NCBI RefSeq assembly: GCF_022829685.1
Contig: NZ_JAKSYE010000074.1
Location: 1-64,000, forward strand
Reading direction: 5' to 3'
Source: Methylobacterium sp. E-045
GTDB lineage: Bacteria; Pseudomonadota; Alphaproteobacteria; Rhizobiales; Beijerinckiaceae
Length of the DNA stretch: 64,000 nt
A program made the translations under genes and the position numbers. Positions 1 to 8,108 of this stretch are shown piece by piece; the stretch's first letter is position 1; each line of letters begins with the position of its first letter. The notes under the pieces were generated by a model. It saw only the letters and a list, made by a program, of their open reading frames with translations. It was not told where the DNA came from and searched no databases.

Positions 1-1
1 C

Positions 2-151
2 CAGCCAGTCGATGCCGAGGCCGCGGCGCGCCTGATCAACGGCGCGGCTCTCAACGCCGCGCTCTGGGTCGCTGCGTCCGACGATCCGCCGGCCGTCCTC
101 GCGAGGGCCAGCGAGGCCTTCCGGTGCTTGGCGAACGGCCTTCTGAAGTAG
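2..151 (+). CDS. TetR-family regulator, C-terminal fragment (5' end outside window)
   Basis: An open frame enters from the left edge and ends at TAG 149-151, giving 49 residues. The stretch with LINGAALNAALWVAASDDP followed by a leucine/alanine-rich helix resembles the ligand-binding C-terminal region of AefR/TetR-type repressors. The DNA-binding N-terminus lies outside the window, so family assignment rests on the tail alone. No neighbour identifies its target. Confidence 0.55.
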   Translation, partial: QPVDAEAAARLINGAALNAALWVAASDDPPAVLARASEAFRCLANGLLK

Positions 152-596
152 GCCGCCCTGCTGGCTAGGACGCGTCACCCGCAGGTGTGACGGTTTGGTC
201 GGGGACACTCTGCAAGGTTGCCGGCGCGCAAACAGCACGAGAGGAGACGATCACGACGTCGGCTTCGATACAGTTGCCGCTCGAAAGCAGACGGTCTCGA
301 AACCACCCAACCCGGTCGTAGAGCGGACGGACGGGTCCCGACCCAACCCAGTCATTTGGACACTCCGCCTCGGTGCCTGACAGCGGACGTTGCACGAAAT
401 CCCATGCACGGACAAAGCAACCCGAGAGGGCTACGCTTGCTTCTGGTGCCAGTAACCTGCGAAGCGCGACGCTCACCTTCTGACAGGGCGCCTGTCTGGG
501 CGTCATTTGCCACTTGAAGGTAATAGCGGATGAACCGGGCGAGGCGGACGAGCCGGGTCATTGGCCAAAGTTCTTTCGATGATTTCGTGATCCCAT
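152..596. other. Gap with no recognisable gene
   Basis: About 445 bases between the TetR tail and the amidohydrolase remnant. Short open frames exist on both strands, but none has a recognisable domain or ribosome-binding site. The stretch looks like decayed sequence, in keeping with the broken gene beside it. Confidence 0.5.
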
Positions 597-862
597 TCAA
601 AGCTCGGCGTCGTTCACGGACGTATCCACGACGGCGACGCCACGGGCATTCGCGCCGAGTTCGGCCATGCCGGCGAGCGTCACCTGATTGTTCGTCCCGT
701 AAGCGGAGGGGGTGACGACCACGTTCCGCTGCGTGCGGATCCAGCTCTGGATCTTGCGATAATCGTCAGGGAACGCCCCGGCAGGGCCGCCGTGAGGGTC
801 AGGCCCGCGCCGGCCGTGAGCAGCTGACGCCGACTGACGTCCGAAGCGTGATGATCAGGCAT
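597..862 (-). pseudogene. Remnant of Tat-exported amidohydrolase (PDC-hydrolase-like TIM-barrel)
   Basis: Reading the minus strand from 862, the first 30 residues are a twin-arginine signal (SRRQLLTAGAGLTLTAALPG). One base later in phase the frame continues as GAFPDDYRKIQSWIRTQR, then VVVTPSAYGTNNQVTL and ARGVAVVDTSVNDAEL before TGA 597-599. That second part matches the N-terminal third of amidohydrolases related to 2-pyrone-4,6-dicarboxylate lactonase, which have the pattern V-x-P-S-x-Y-G-x-(D/N)-N followed by GVAVVD. The gene is therefore frameshifted at the signal/mature boundary, lacks the first metal-binding strand, and is cut off about 60 residues into the barrel. It lies downstream of a hydroxyacid dehydrogenase cluster and may once have belonged to it. 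Confidence 0.7.
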
Positions 863-940
863 GTTTCTCTCCCGATACTTTCGTTCGATCTCAAAAAGAT
901 CCTCGGTATTCGAACCGCCTGTTCGAACGTGATCGCGAGC

Positions 941-1840
941 TCAGGCCCTTGCGAGGGCGGCCGCGACCGCATCCATCGCTTCGCGGTGGTTGGCCGGCTC
1001 GACGCCTTGCAGGGTTTCCTTCAGCCCGAGGTCGGCCTTCCAGCGCAGGCGGGCGGCGACGGCACGGGCCATGATCGGGTCGATGCCGGCGTCGGCGACG
1101 GCCTCGGCCGACATCTCCAGCTCCTCGGCACGACGCTTGGCATGGATCACGCCGGAGGGGATCAGGGCCTCGACCGTGTCCATCCACGGGCGCGCCAGCG
1201 TCTTGCAAGCGGAGGCCAGCACGATCTCGTCCACGCCGTAGTGCCGGGCGGCGAGCAGCATCTCGTCGGTCAAGGCCTCGATGCCCTTGATCAGCACCGA
1301 GCGCAGGATCTTGATGCCCGAGGCGGTACCCAGTGTCTCACCGACGCTGGTGATCTGCATGCCGAACGGCACGAGGAGGTCGCGCACGCGCTCGCCGGAC
1401 GGGCCGCTGACCAGGATCGGCATCGCGTAGCCGTTCTTCGGCGTTCCCTCGATCGAGCCGTCGCCGAGGAGGGCGCCGCTCCCGGCCAGACGCGCGGCGA
1501 CGCCCTGCTTGATCTTCGGGGTCGCCGAGGCGAAGTCGATGAACGTGTGCCGGTCCATGAGGCAGCCGACGAAGGCGGCGGCGCTGTCGAGTGACGCGGA
1601 TCCCGGCGTGACGCTGACGATCACGTCCGCCGCATCGGCCAGCTCCTGGTTCGAGTGCACCAAGGTCACGCCGGCGTCTCGGGCTCGGTCTTGGATCAGG
1701 TTCGCGAACGGGCCGTCGAAGGCGTACTTGTCGTAGGCCGCGATGCTGTCGAGGCCCGCCCCGCGCAGGCCGCGGCCGAGTGTGCTGCCGATCTCGCCGT
1801 AACCGACGAAGCCGAGACGGAATTGTTGTTTTGCCGACAT
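941..1840 (-). CDS. NAD(P)-dependent oxidoreductase, 3-hydroxyisobutyrate dehydrogenase-like with DUF1932
   Basis: A 299-residue protein. The N-terminus has a Rossmann fold (GFVGYGEIGSTLGRGL, residues 9-24) of the 6-phosphogluconate / 3-hydroxyisobutyrate dehydrogenase superfamily, and a DSIEGTPK-type segment follows near residue 130. The all-helical C-terminal half (about 180-290) resembles DUF1932, found in a poorly characterised branch of these enzymes. The start ATG 1838-1840 has GGAAGTGA upstream. It lies 46 bases downstream of the YdiJ-type dehydrogenase on the same strand, so the two are probably co-transcribed. It presumably oxidises or reduces a beta-hydroxyacid in the cytoplasm; the substrate cannot be read from sequence. 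Confidence 0.8.
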   Translation of the reverse strand: MSAKQQFRLGFVGYGEIGSTLGRGLRGAGLDSIAAYDKYAFDGPFANLIQDRARDAGVTLVHSNQELADAADVIVSVTPGSASLDSAAAFVGCLMDRHTFIDFASATPKIKQGVAARLAGSGALLGDGSIEGTPKNGYAMPILVSGPSGERVRDLLVPFGMQITSVGETLGTASGIKILRSVLIKGIEALTDEMLLAARHYGVDEIVLASACKTLARPWMDTVEALIPSGVIHAKRRAEELEMSAEAVADAGIDPIMARAVAARLRWKADLGLKETLQGVEPANHREAMDAVAAALARA

Positions 1841-1886
1841 GATCTCACTTCCATGCTTCGGGTGTGTCGTGGGAGGGGGGATCCGT

Positions 1887-4800
1887 TCAGGCGGACTTCC
1901 GGGAAGATCGCGCCGCCGGCTCCATGGCGTCGAGCAAGGCCTGGATCGGATGGAGCAGGCCGACCCCGTCGATCAGTTTGACCTGGGACCGGCAAGAATA
2001 GCCGTCGGCCAGGAGCCGGCCGGACGATCCCGCGCGCTCCACATGCCCGGCCCAGCTCAGGCCGTAGATCCGCTTCGACATCTCCCGGTGCTCGGCCTCG
2101 TGGCCGTAGGTGCCGGCCATGCCGCAACAGCCCGACGACAGGATCGTCAGACGGTGGCCGAGGCGGCCGAAGACCGTTTGCCAGTCGCGCAGACCCGCAG
2201 CCGCGTTGGTCCGCTCGGTACAATGGGGCAGCAACAGGAAGTCCCGCGACGTGTCGGCGGTGGGTCGATCCGCGATCCGCGCCGCAAGCCATTCCTGGAT
2301 GAGCCGGACCGGCGGCGCCCCGTCGGCGCCGAGGGCGGCGACGTATTCCGACCGGTAGGTCAACGTCATCGACGGATCGAGCCCGACGAGGTCGATTCCG
2401 GTGGCGGAGAGCGCCCGCAGCATGGCGGCATTGCGGGCCGCCTGCTTCTCGAAGGCGTGAAGGAAGCCATGCACGTGCAGAGGCTTGCCGTTCGGGAGGA
2501 ACGGCGCCAGCCAGGGCCTGAACCCAAGCGCCTTCAGCAGGTCGACGAGGGCGAGGACCAGCGGTGTCTCGTAGTGCGTGGTGAAAGCGTCCTGCACGAT
2601 GACGACGCTACGGGCGCGCTCCGATGCCGGGAGGTCGCGTAGGGTCTCGGCGTCGGCGACGGCGACACCCCGCCGGCCGGCCTCGCGGACGAGGTCGTGC
2701 CCGGACAGGGCCGGGGTGGCCGTGAGGCCGATCGCCCGGGTGAGCCGCGTGCCCAGCGCCGAACCGACGACGCCGTTCGCCAGCCCCGGCATTCGTGCGG
2801 CGAGCGGCAGCAGGCGTTCGATGGCGCCGACGACATGGTCGCGGGGACGGCGCAGGTAACGGCCGTGATAGAGTTCGAGGAACTTCGCCCGGAAGGTCGG
2901 CACGTCGACCTTGATCGGGCATTGGCCGACGCAGGACTTGCAGGCGAGGCATCCGTCCATCGCCTCCTTCACCGCGTGCGAGAAGTCCGGCTCACGCGAC
3001 AGGCTCGCACGCAGGCGGGCCGGGAAGGTGCGCCAGGCGCGGGACGGGCGCCTGCGCTCCTCCAGCGGATCGATGCCCCGCGCCGCGAGCAGCCGCAGCC
3101 ATTCCCGCAGCAACTGCGCCCGGCCCTTGGGCGAATGCCGCCTCTCCCGCGTCCCCTTCCAGGACGGGCACATCGCGTCGTCCGGGTCATAGTTGAAGCA
3201 TGCGCCGTTGCCGTTGCAGTGCAGCGCCTCGTCGAACCCGGCGCGGACCGGGGCCGGAATGGTGCGGTCGGCCGCGCCCTTGGTCGGCACCCCGTCGACG
3301 GTCATGAGTCGACCGTCCTCGGGGGCGGCGATCTTGCCCGGGTTGAACTGGTCCCGCGGGTCGAATGCGGCCTTGATCCGCTGCAGGGCCGGGTAGAGCG
3401 GACCGAACACGGCCGGCGAGAACTCCGAGCGCACGCCCTTGCCGTGTTCGCCCCAGAGGACGCCGCCGTATTTACCGGTCAGTGCCACCACCTCCTCGGT
3501 GATCTCGCGGATCAGGCGGGCCTGGGCCTCGTCCTTCATGTCGATGGCTGGACGCACGTGGAGCACGCCCGCGTCGACGTGGCCGAACATGCCGTAGACC
3601 AAGCCGCGGCGGTCGAGGACGGCTCGAAACTCGGCGATGTAGTCGGCGAGGTTCTCGGGCGGGACGGCGGTGTCTTCGACGAAGGGGATCGGCCGCGCGT
3701 CACCCTTCATGTTGCCGAGCAGGCCCACGGCCTTCTTGCGCATGCCCCAGATGCGGGTGACGGCATCCCCAGTCCCGGCGGGCGCGAGCCGGACCCCGTC
3801 GCCGGCAGCCTCGTCCCCGTCCTCGCCGAGCCGCTGGCTGCCCTGGGCGCCGTCCCCGAACGCGCGGGCCGCCTCCCCGGGCGAGGCGACCTGATCGACC
3901 GCCGTCTGCCGCGCGACGGTGTGGCCACGACGACCTTCGCTCCGGCCCCCCTCATCCAGCAGCCGCGTCACGACCGCCAGCCGGGCGTCGAGGTCCTCGA
4001 CCGTGTCGGCGAGCACTTCGACGAGGTTCACGCCTTCGGCGGGACCCTCGGGATCGTCCGGGAAGTACGCGGCGACATCGTCCCAGACGATGTCGCCGCG
4101 TGCCAACGCGAGGACGCGGGAATCCACGGTCTCGATCGAGGCCGCCTGAGCAGCGACGAGGGTCCGCGCATCGCGCAACGCCGCGTCGAAGCTGTCGTAA
4201 CGCACGTTGACCAGGGCGGAGTGGCGCGGGATCGGCAGGACCGACAGAGTGGCCTCGGCGATGAGTCCGAGCGTTCCCTCGGACCCGCACAGGACGGCGT
4301 TGAGGTCGAACCGACCCTCCGCGTCCCGTACGTGGGCGAGATCGTAGCCGGTGAGGCAGCGATTGAGCTTCGGGAAGCGTTCGACGATCAGCGCCGCGTT
4401 CCGGGTGACCACGTCGTTGACGACGCGGTGGATCTCGCCGACCCGGTCCGGCCGGGCGGACACGACGGCCAGTTCCTCCTCGTCGAGGGGTCGGGACGTC
4501 CAGAGGTGGCCGTCGCTCAGGACGATGGTCAACGCGCGCACATGGTCGCGGGTCTTGCCGTAGAGGCAGGAGCCCTGGCCGCAGGCATCGGTCGAGATCA
4601 TGCCGCCGATCGTCGCCCGGTTGGAGGTCGAGAGTTCGGGGGCGAAGAAGAGGCCGTGCCTGGCGAGTTCGCGGTTGAGCTGATCCTTCACCACCCCGGC
4701 CTCGACGCGCACGGTCCTGGCCGCGACGTCGATCTCCAGGATGCGGTTCATGTGGCGCGAGGTGTCGACCGTCAGGCCGCCGTTCAGCGACTGCCCGTTG

Positions 4801-5069
4801 GTTCCCGTTCCGCCGCCGCGCGGTGCGATCCGCACCTCGCAGAAGCGCGGATCGGCCAGGAGCGCCCCGATCCGGGCGAGGTCGTCCCGGTGTCTGGGAT
4901 AAGCCACCGCCTCGGGCCGGAGCTGGTAGATCGAGTTGTCGGTGGCCAAAACTGTCCGATCCGCGATCCCGCTTTCCAACTCGCCCACGAAACCCCGGAC
5001 CCTAAGTTCCGTCAGGAACGAGCCGTAAAGTGGTGCGGGAGGCGGCAGGTCGGTCAAGGCTGGGATCAT
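1887..5069 (-). CDS. YdiJ-type FAD-binding and iron-sulfur D-2-hydroxyacid dehydrogenase
   Basis: A 1060-residue fusion like E. coli YdiJ (about 1018). The N-terminal part is a PCMH-type FAD domain (IAPRGGGTGTNGQSLNGG near residue 81; ISTDACGQGSCLYGKTRDH near 156) with a C-terminal FAD-oxidase region ending in RDQFNPGKI. The iron-sulfur part contains CLACKSCVGQCPIKVDVP (C-x2-C-x2-C-x3-C), and the end carries a CCG-type cysteine-rich region with LSSGCCGMAGTYG. The family oxidises D-2-hydroxyglutarate or D-lactate and passes electrons on through the Fe-S clusters. About 50 extra residues rich in G, A, E and D (roughly positions 3768-3915) interrupt the segment before IWGMRKKAVGLLGN. Neighbours are an MFS permease upstream and a DUF1932 dehydrogenase downstream, suggesting uptake and oxidation of a hydroxyacid. 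Confidence 0.85.
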   Translation of the reverse strand: MIPALTDLPPPAPLYGSFLTELRVRGFVGELESGIADRTVLATDNSIYQLRPEAVAYPRHRDDLARIGALLADPRFCEVRIAPRGGGTGTNGQSLNGGLTVDTSRHMNRILEIDVAARTVRVEAGVVKDQLNRELARHGLFFAPELSTSNRATIGGMISTDACGQGSCLYGKTRDHVRALTIVLSDGHLWTSRPLDEEELAVVSARPDRVGEIHRVVNDVVTRNAALIVERFPKLNRCLTGYDLAHVRDAEGRFDLNAVLCGSEGTLGLIAEATLSVLPIPRHSALVNVRYDSFDAALRDARTLVAAQAASIETVDSRVLALARGDIVWDDVAAYFPDDPEGPAEGVNLVEVLADTVEDLDARLAVVTRLLDEGGRSEGRRGHTVARQTAVDQVASPGEAARAFGDGAQGSQRLGEDGDEAAGDGVRLAPAGTGDAVTRIWGMRKKAVGLLGNMKGDARPIPFVEDTAVPPENLADYIAEFRAVLDRRGLVYGMFGHVDAGVLHVRPAIDMKDEAQARLIREITEEVVALTGKYGGVLWGEHGKGVRSEFSPAVFGPLYPALQRIKAAFDPRDQFNPGKIAAPEDGRLMTVDGVPTKGAADRTIPAPVRAGFDEALHCNGNGACFNYDPDDAMCPSWKGTRERRHSPKGRAQLLREWLRLLAARGIDPLEERRRPSRAWRTFPARLRASLSREPDFSHAVKEAMDGCLACKSCVGQCPIKVDVPTFRAKFLELYHGRYLRRPRDHVVGAIERLLPLAARMPGLANGVVGSALGTRLTRAIGLTATPALSGHDLVREAGRRGVAVADAETLRDLPASERARSVVIVQDAFTTHYETPLVLALVDLLKALGFRPWLAPFLPNGKPLHVHGFLHAFEKQAARNAAMLRALSATGIDLVGLDPSMTLTYRSEYVAALGADGAPPVRLIQEWLAARIADRPTADTSRDFLLLPHCTERTNAAAGLRDWQTVFGRLGHRLTILSSGCCGMAGTYGHEAEHREMSKRIYGLSWAGHVERAGSSGRLLADGYSCRSQVKLIDGVGLLHPIQALLDAMEPAARSSRKSA

Positions 5070-5171
5070 GTCACTTGCTCGGCGTCGCGATTCTCTTGGA
5101 AGACGGCCGCCCGAGGGTGGGAGCCGCCGCGGCGATGATCCGGCAGGGCGACCGGCGGCACCCGCGAGCGA

Positions 5172-5271
5172 GAGCTGCGCCCGGCCACGTTGGGTCGGGG
5201 CCCACCTCTCGATCTTTGTTGTGCCGCACTCTCTTTCGCCGAACCGGCATCCACTTCGGCGGAGAGCGCTC
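5172..5271. repeat. 100-bp interspersed repeat, copy A
   Basis: Aligns without gaps to 16391-16490 with about nine mismatches by eye. The core holds an inverted repeat, CGCCGAA-N11-TTCGGCG. The copy ends exactly at the stop codon of the MFS gene and lies about 100 bases upstream of the YdiJ-type gene, so it sits in the junction of two minus-strand genes, as copy B does. The minus-strand reading frame is open through both copies, but I do not regard it as a gene. Confidence 0.85.
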
Positions 5272-6653
5272 TAGCGGATCGCACCCGGGTCCGCTTTCTC
5301 GACAGGCTCGACGACCAGCAGCATGATGGCCATCGCCAGCAGCGATGAGGCGCCGAGGAACAGGAACACCGCGTCCCAGCTGTAGGCGTCGAGCAAGAGC
5401 CCGGTCACGAACGGGAAGAGCGCACCGCCGGCCTGTCCGCCGGTGTTCACCACCGACACCGCCAGCGGATAGGCGTCCTTGGTCGTCAGCCCGGCTGGGT
5501 AGACGGTGAAGGACGAGTATCCGACGTTCAGCAGGAAGCCCGTGAGGAACAGGAGGACCGCGAGCGTCACCGGCTCGTTCGGCGCATGGATCAGCGCGTA
5601 CATCATGAACACGGTCGAGACCGTGCTGATCAGGATGGTCGGCTTACGACGCTTGCCGACGATCCGGTCGGAGAACAGGCCGCCCGAGATGTTGCCGAGC
5701 ACGCCCCCGACGAACGGGGCCGAGGCGACGAACCCGACATTCATCAGCGAGAACTGCTTGACGGTGCTGAGGTAGGTCGGCAGCCAGGCGAGGATGACGT
5801 TGATGATGCCCGTCATCATCAGGTAGCCGATGGCGAGCCCCCAGATGTTGCCAGAACGGAACGTCTCGCTGGCGGTGGCGATGAGCCGAACCGGCCGTCC
5901 CCGGATGACCCGGTCCAGGCGTGCGAACCGCGTCTTGGCGGGCGCGGTCGATACCGTTGCCGGACGCGCAGGCGCGGCGTTCGGCCGGACCGTGGGCCGG
6001 CTGCCGATATGGGCAGCCTCGGCCGGGGACACGAAGCGGCTGCGGGCCGGCTCGTCCACCACGAGGAAGTACCACAGCACGGAAAAGACCAGCCCGGGCA
6101 GAGCGCAGATGAAGAAGACATACTCCCAGCCGAAGTTGGCGATGATCAGCGCGCCGAGGGGCGGCACGATCACCGGGCCGAACTTGGCTGCGGCCAGGAA
6201 CAGGCCGACCGCGGTGCCCTTCTCCTGGGCGGGGAACCACCGGTTGATGGTCGAGAGCATGGTCACCGGCAGCGGCGCCTCGGCGAAGCCGAGGGCGAGC
6301 CGGTTGAGCTTCATCGCCATCGCCGAGCCAGTGGTGCCGAGGAGTCCCGTGAACAGCGAGGTCAGGAGCATGAAGATCGGGAAGACCACCCGTGTGCCGA
6401 GGCGTTTGACCATCAGGCCCGCAGGGATCTGCATCACCGCGTAGCCCACGAAAAACAGGCTCACGACCGCGCCGGCCTCGGTGTTGGTCATCGCGAACTC
6501 CTTCTTCACGAAGGGGAGCACGATCCCGATATTGGCCCGATCCGCGGCCGCCAACGTGTAGACGATGAAGATGAGGCCCATGACGACCCAGCGATATCGG
6601 GTCATCCGCCCTGTCACGGGAACTGCTTCCGCCGTGGCTGCACCCTTGGCCAT
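5271..6653 (-). CDS. MFS transporter, ACS (anion:cation symporter) type
   Basis: A 460-residue inner-membrane permease. I chose ATG 6651-6653 because GGGAGGA lies seven bases upstream; the frame stays open to 6734 but has no better start. Twelve hydrophobic segments are visible. The first (RYRWVVMGLIFIVYTLAAADR) is followed by the family pattern ADRANIGIVLP, and a charged cytoplasmic loop lies near the middle (about 200-270). The layout resembles hexuronate, phthalate and tartrate permeases, so an organic anion is the likely substrate. It is upstream of and co-oriented with two hydroxyacid dehydrogenases and divergent from a GntR regulator, suggesting a regulated uptake-and-oxidation operon. 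Confidence 0.85.
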   Translation of the reverse strand: MAKGAATAEAVPVTGRMTRYRWVVMGLIFIVYTLAAADRANIGIVLPFVKKEFAMTNTEAGAVVSLFFVGYAVMQIPAGLMVKRLGTRVVFPIFMLLTSLFTGLLGTTGSAMAMKLNRLALGFAEAPLPVTMLSTINRWFPAQEKGTAVGLFLAAAKFGPVIVPPLGALIIANFGWEYVFFICALPGLVFSVLWYFLVVDEPARSRFVSPAEAAHIGSRPTVRPNAAPARPATVSTAPAKTRFARLDRVIRGRPVRLIATASETFRSGNIWGLAIGYLMMTGIINVILAWLPTYLSTVKQFSLMNVGFVASAPFVGGVLGNISGGLFSDRIVGKRRKPTILISTVSTVFMMYALIHAPNEPVTLAVLLFLTGFLLNVGYSSFTVYPAGLTTKDAYPLAVSVVNTGGQAGGALFPFVTGLLLDAYSWDAVFLFLGASSLLAMAIMLLVVEPVEKADPGAIR

Positions 6654-7050
6654 GTCCGTATCCTCCCATTGGAAGCCACGCATCGGCTGAGCATCTTTGG
6701 GCATGCTCTCGGTCCTTCGGACGGGACCATTCACTCGATACGAAACGATTATTTAAAGATGGCGTCTTTTTTGGCGTGATTTACTTGGGCCACGCCTCAT
6801 CGAATGGGCTACGCCCGATGACGTCTTTTCGCCTGCAATCCCGCATCGCCCGCCGCCCCCCCTCCTGGACCTGACGATCATGCAGGGGCGGAACCGTCTC
6901 GCTCACGAGGATGTCCCGGGATCGAAAGGGGTCCGCGCGTGGTGGATCGAGCGGCTACGCTCGGGCGCCCGAGCTTACGAAAATACATGCCGAGCAAGCC
7001 TTGGCCGCACACCCTCGATCCGCAAGCCGCCCTCCAGGTGATTCGACGAT
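6654..7050. other. 5' region between the MFS gene and the operator pairs
   Basis: About 400 bases without a convincing gene. It holds the leader and presumably the promoter of the minus-strand MFS operon. No clear terminator or second gene was seen. Confidence 0.5.
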
Positions 7051-7132
7051 ATGTACAATATAAGTACAATATGTCAATATCAGGCTGCAAAACAGCATTA
7101 AACCACGGTCATATGTACAAAAATCGTACAAT
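7051..7132. promoter_or_regulatory. Two copies of a GTAC-based operator, probable GntR sites
   Basis: Two 20-bp sites, 7051-7070 and 7113-7132, match at 16 of 20 positions. Each contains GTACAA twice, at an 11-base interval (7053 and 7064; 7115 and 7126). GTAC is self-complementary, so each site is also a GTAC-N7-GTAC dyad. The two sites are 62 bases apart, about six helical turns, so both face the same side of the DNA. They lie in the divergent region between the MFS operon and the GntR gene, 74 bases or more before its ATG. Assignment to this regulator is inference. Confidence 0.6.
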
Positions 7133-7205
7133 GCGAGAGTCGGCCTTGAACGGGCGACCTGAGGTTCGCTAGGTTCGCTGGGAAAAAGCGGTGGAGTGAT
7201 CGATC

Positions 7206-7940
7206 ATGGCGGAGGGGAAGGATCGCGCTTACGAGGTGCTGCGTCTGAGGATCGTCGGCGGACACTACGCACCGGGTTTCCATCTTCGGGAAGAACCCCT
7301 TGCGCGCGAGTTCGAAATCAGCCGCACCCCCATCCGCGCCGCCCTGCGCAGGCTCGTCGAGGACGGCCTGGCGTCCGCGGATGCCGGCCAGGGCATCCAT
7401 GTCGCGGAGTGGGGCGACTCCGACGTCGAGGAGACGTTCCGGCTCCGAATCATGCTTGAAGCCCACGCGACCGAATTGGCCGTTGCGCGGGGCGGTGACG
7501 AGCTCGTGGAGCGACTGGAGGCTTGTAACCGAGATATGTCGGCGGCGATCTCGCGAGGTGGCGACGCCGCCGTTCCCACGATCCAGGCCATCAACCGCGA
7601 CTTCCACCGCACCCTGCTGGCCTTCGCCGGCTCGCCGCGACTGCGCATGATCCTGGAGCCGATGATCGACATGCCCGTCGTGATACGGTCCTTCTACCTC
7701 TACACGCCGGACGAGCTTCTGCAGAGCCTCCATCACCATGAGGATCTCGTGATCGCGGCGCGACTGCGGGATGCGGAATTGGGAAAGCGTGCGATGCAGC
7801 TTCACCTCAAGATGTCGCATGCTCGCGTCCTCAAGCATCGCGAGGCGTGGCGGCAACGCGCGACGGAAGGAGGCGCGGCCCATGGTGCCGGCCCGCGACC
7901 CGGATCGAGGCGCCGGCTCGCCGCGTCGAGAGAAGGTTGA
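7206..7940 (+). CDS. GntR-family regulator with FCD domain
   Basis: A 244-residue FadR-subfamily repressor. The winged helix-turn-helix spans about residues 5-70, with the diagnostic LREEPLAREFEISRTPIRAALRRL run. The all-helical FCD ligand domain covers about 75-215 and contains the conserved FH of NRDFHRTLLAFAGS and a later HHHEDLVIAA stretch that would bind metal or ligand. The last 30 residues are Arg/Gly-rich and probably disordered. ATG 7206 is preceded by GGAGTG. It is divergent from the MFS-YdiJ-DUF1932 operon, and paired GTAC operators lie in the space between, so it probably controls that operon in response to a small organic acid. Confidence 0.88.
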   Translation: MAEGKDRAYEVLRLRIVGGHYAPGFHLREEPLAREFEISRTPIRAALRRLVEDGLASADAGQGIHVAEWGDSDVEETFRLRIMLEAHATELAVARGGDELVERLEACNRDMSAAISRGGDAAVPTIQAINRDFHRTLLAFAGSPRLRMILEPMIDMPVVIRSFYLYTPDELLQSLHHHEDLVIAARLRDAELGKRAMQLHLKMSHARVLKHREAWRQRATEGGAAHGAGPRPGSRRRLAASREG

Positions 7941-8108
7941 CGGATCCGGGGGCCGGCAACCGACCCGAACCAGCGAGCTGGCCGGCCGGGTCCCCGGGCG
8001 ATGGCGCTCGCGCGGCGTCCTTAAAATCTGATCCAGGGCGCCGCGCTAAGCTCTTGTTTCAGCATCGGCTTTTTCCGAAAGCCGGCAACCACCTTGCGAG
8101 GCGATGCT

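Noticed and set aside
2697..5138. 813-codon open frame on the plus strand opposite the YdiJ-type gene
   Set aside because: It is a GC-bias shadow: its translation is low-complexity with no domain, while the minus strand has clear FAD and Fe-S motifs.
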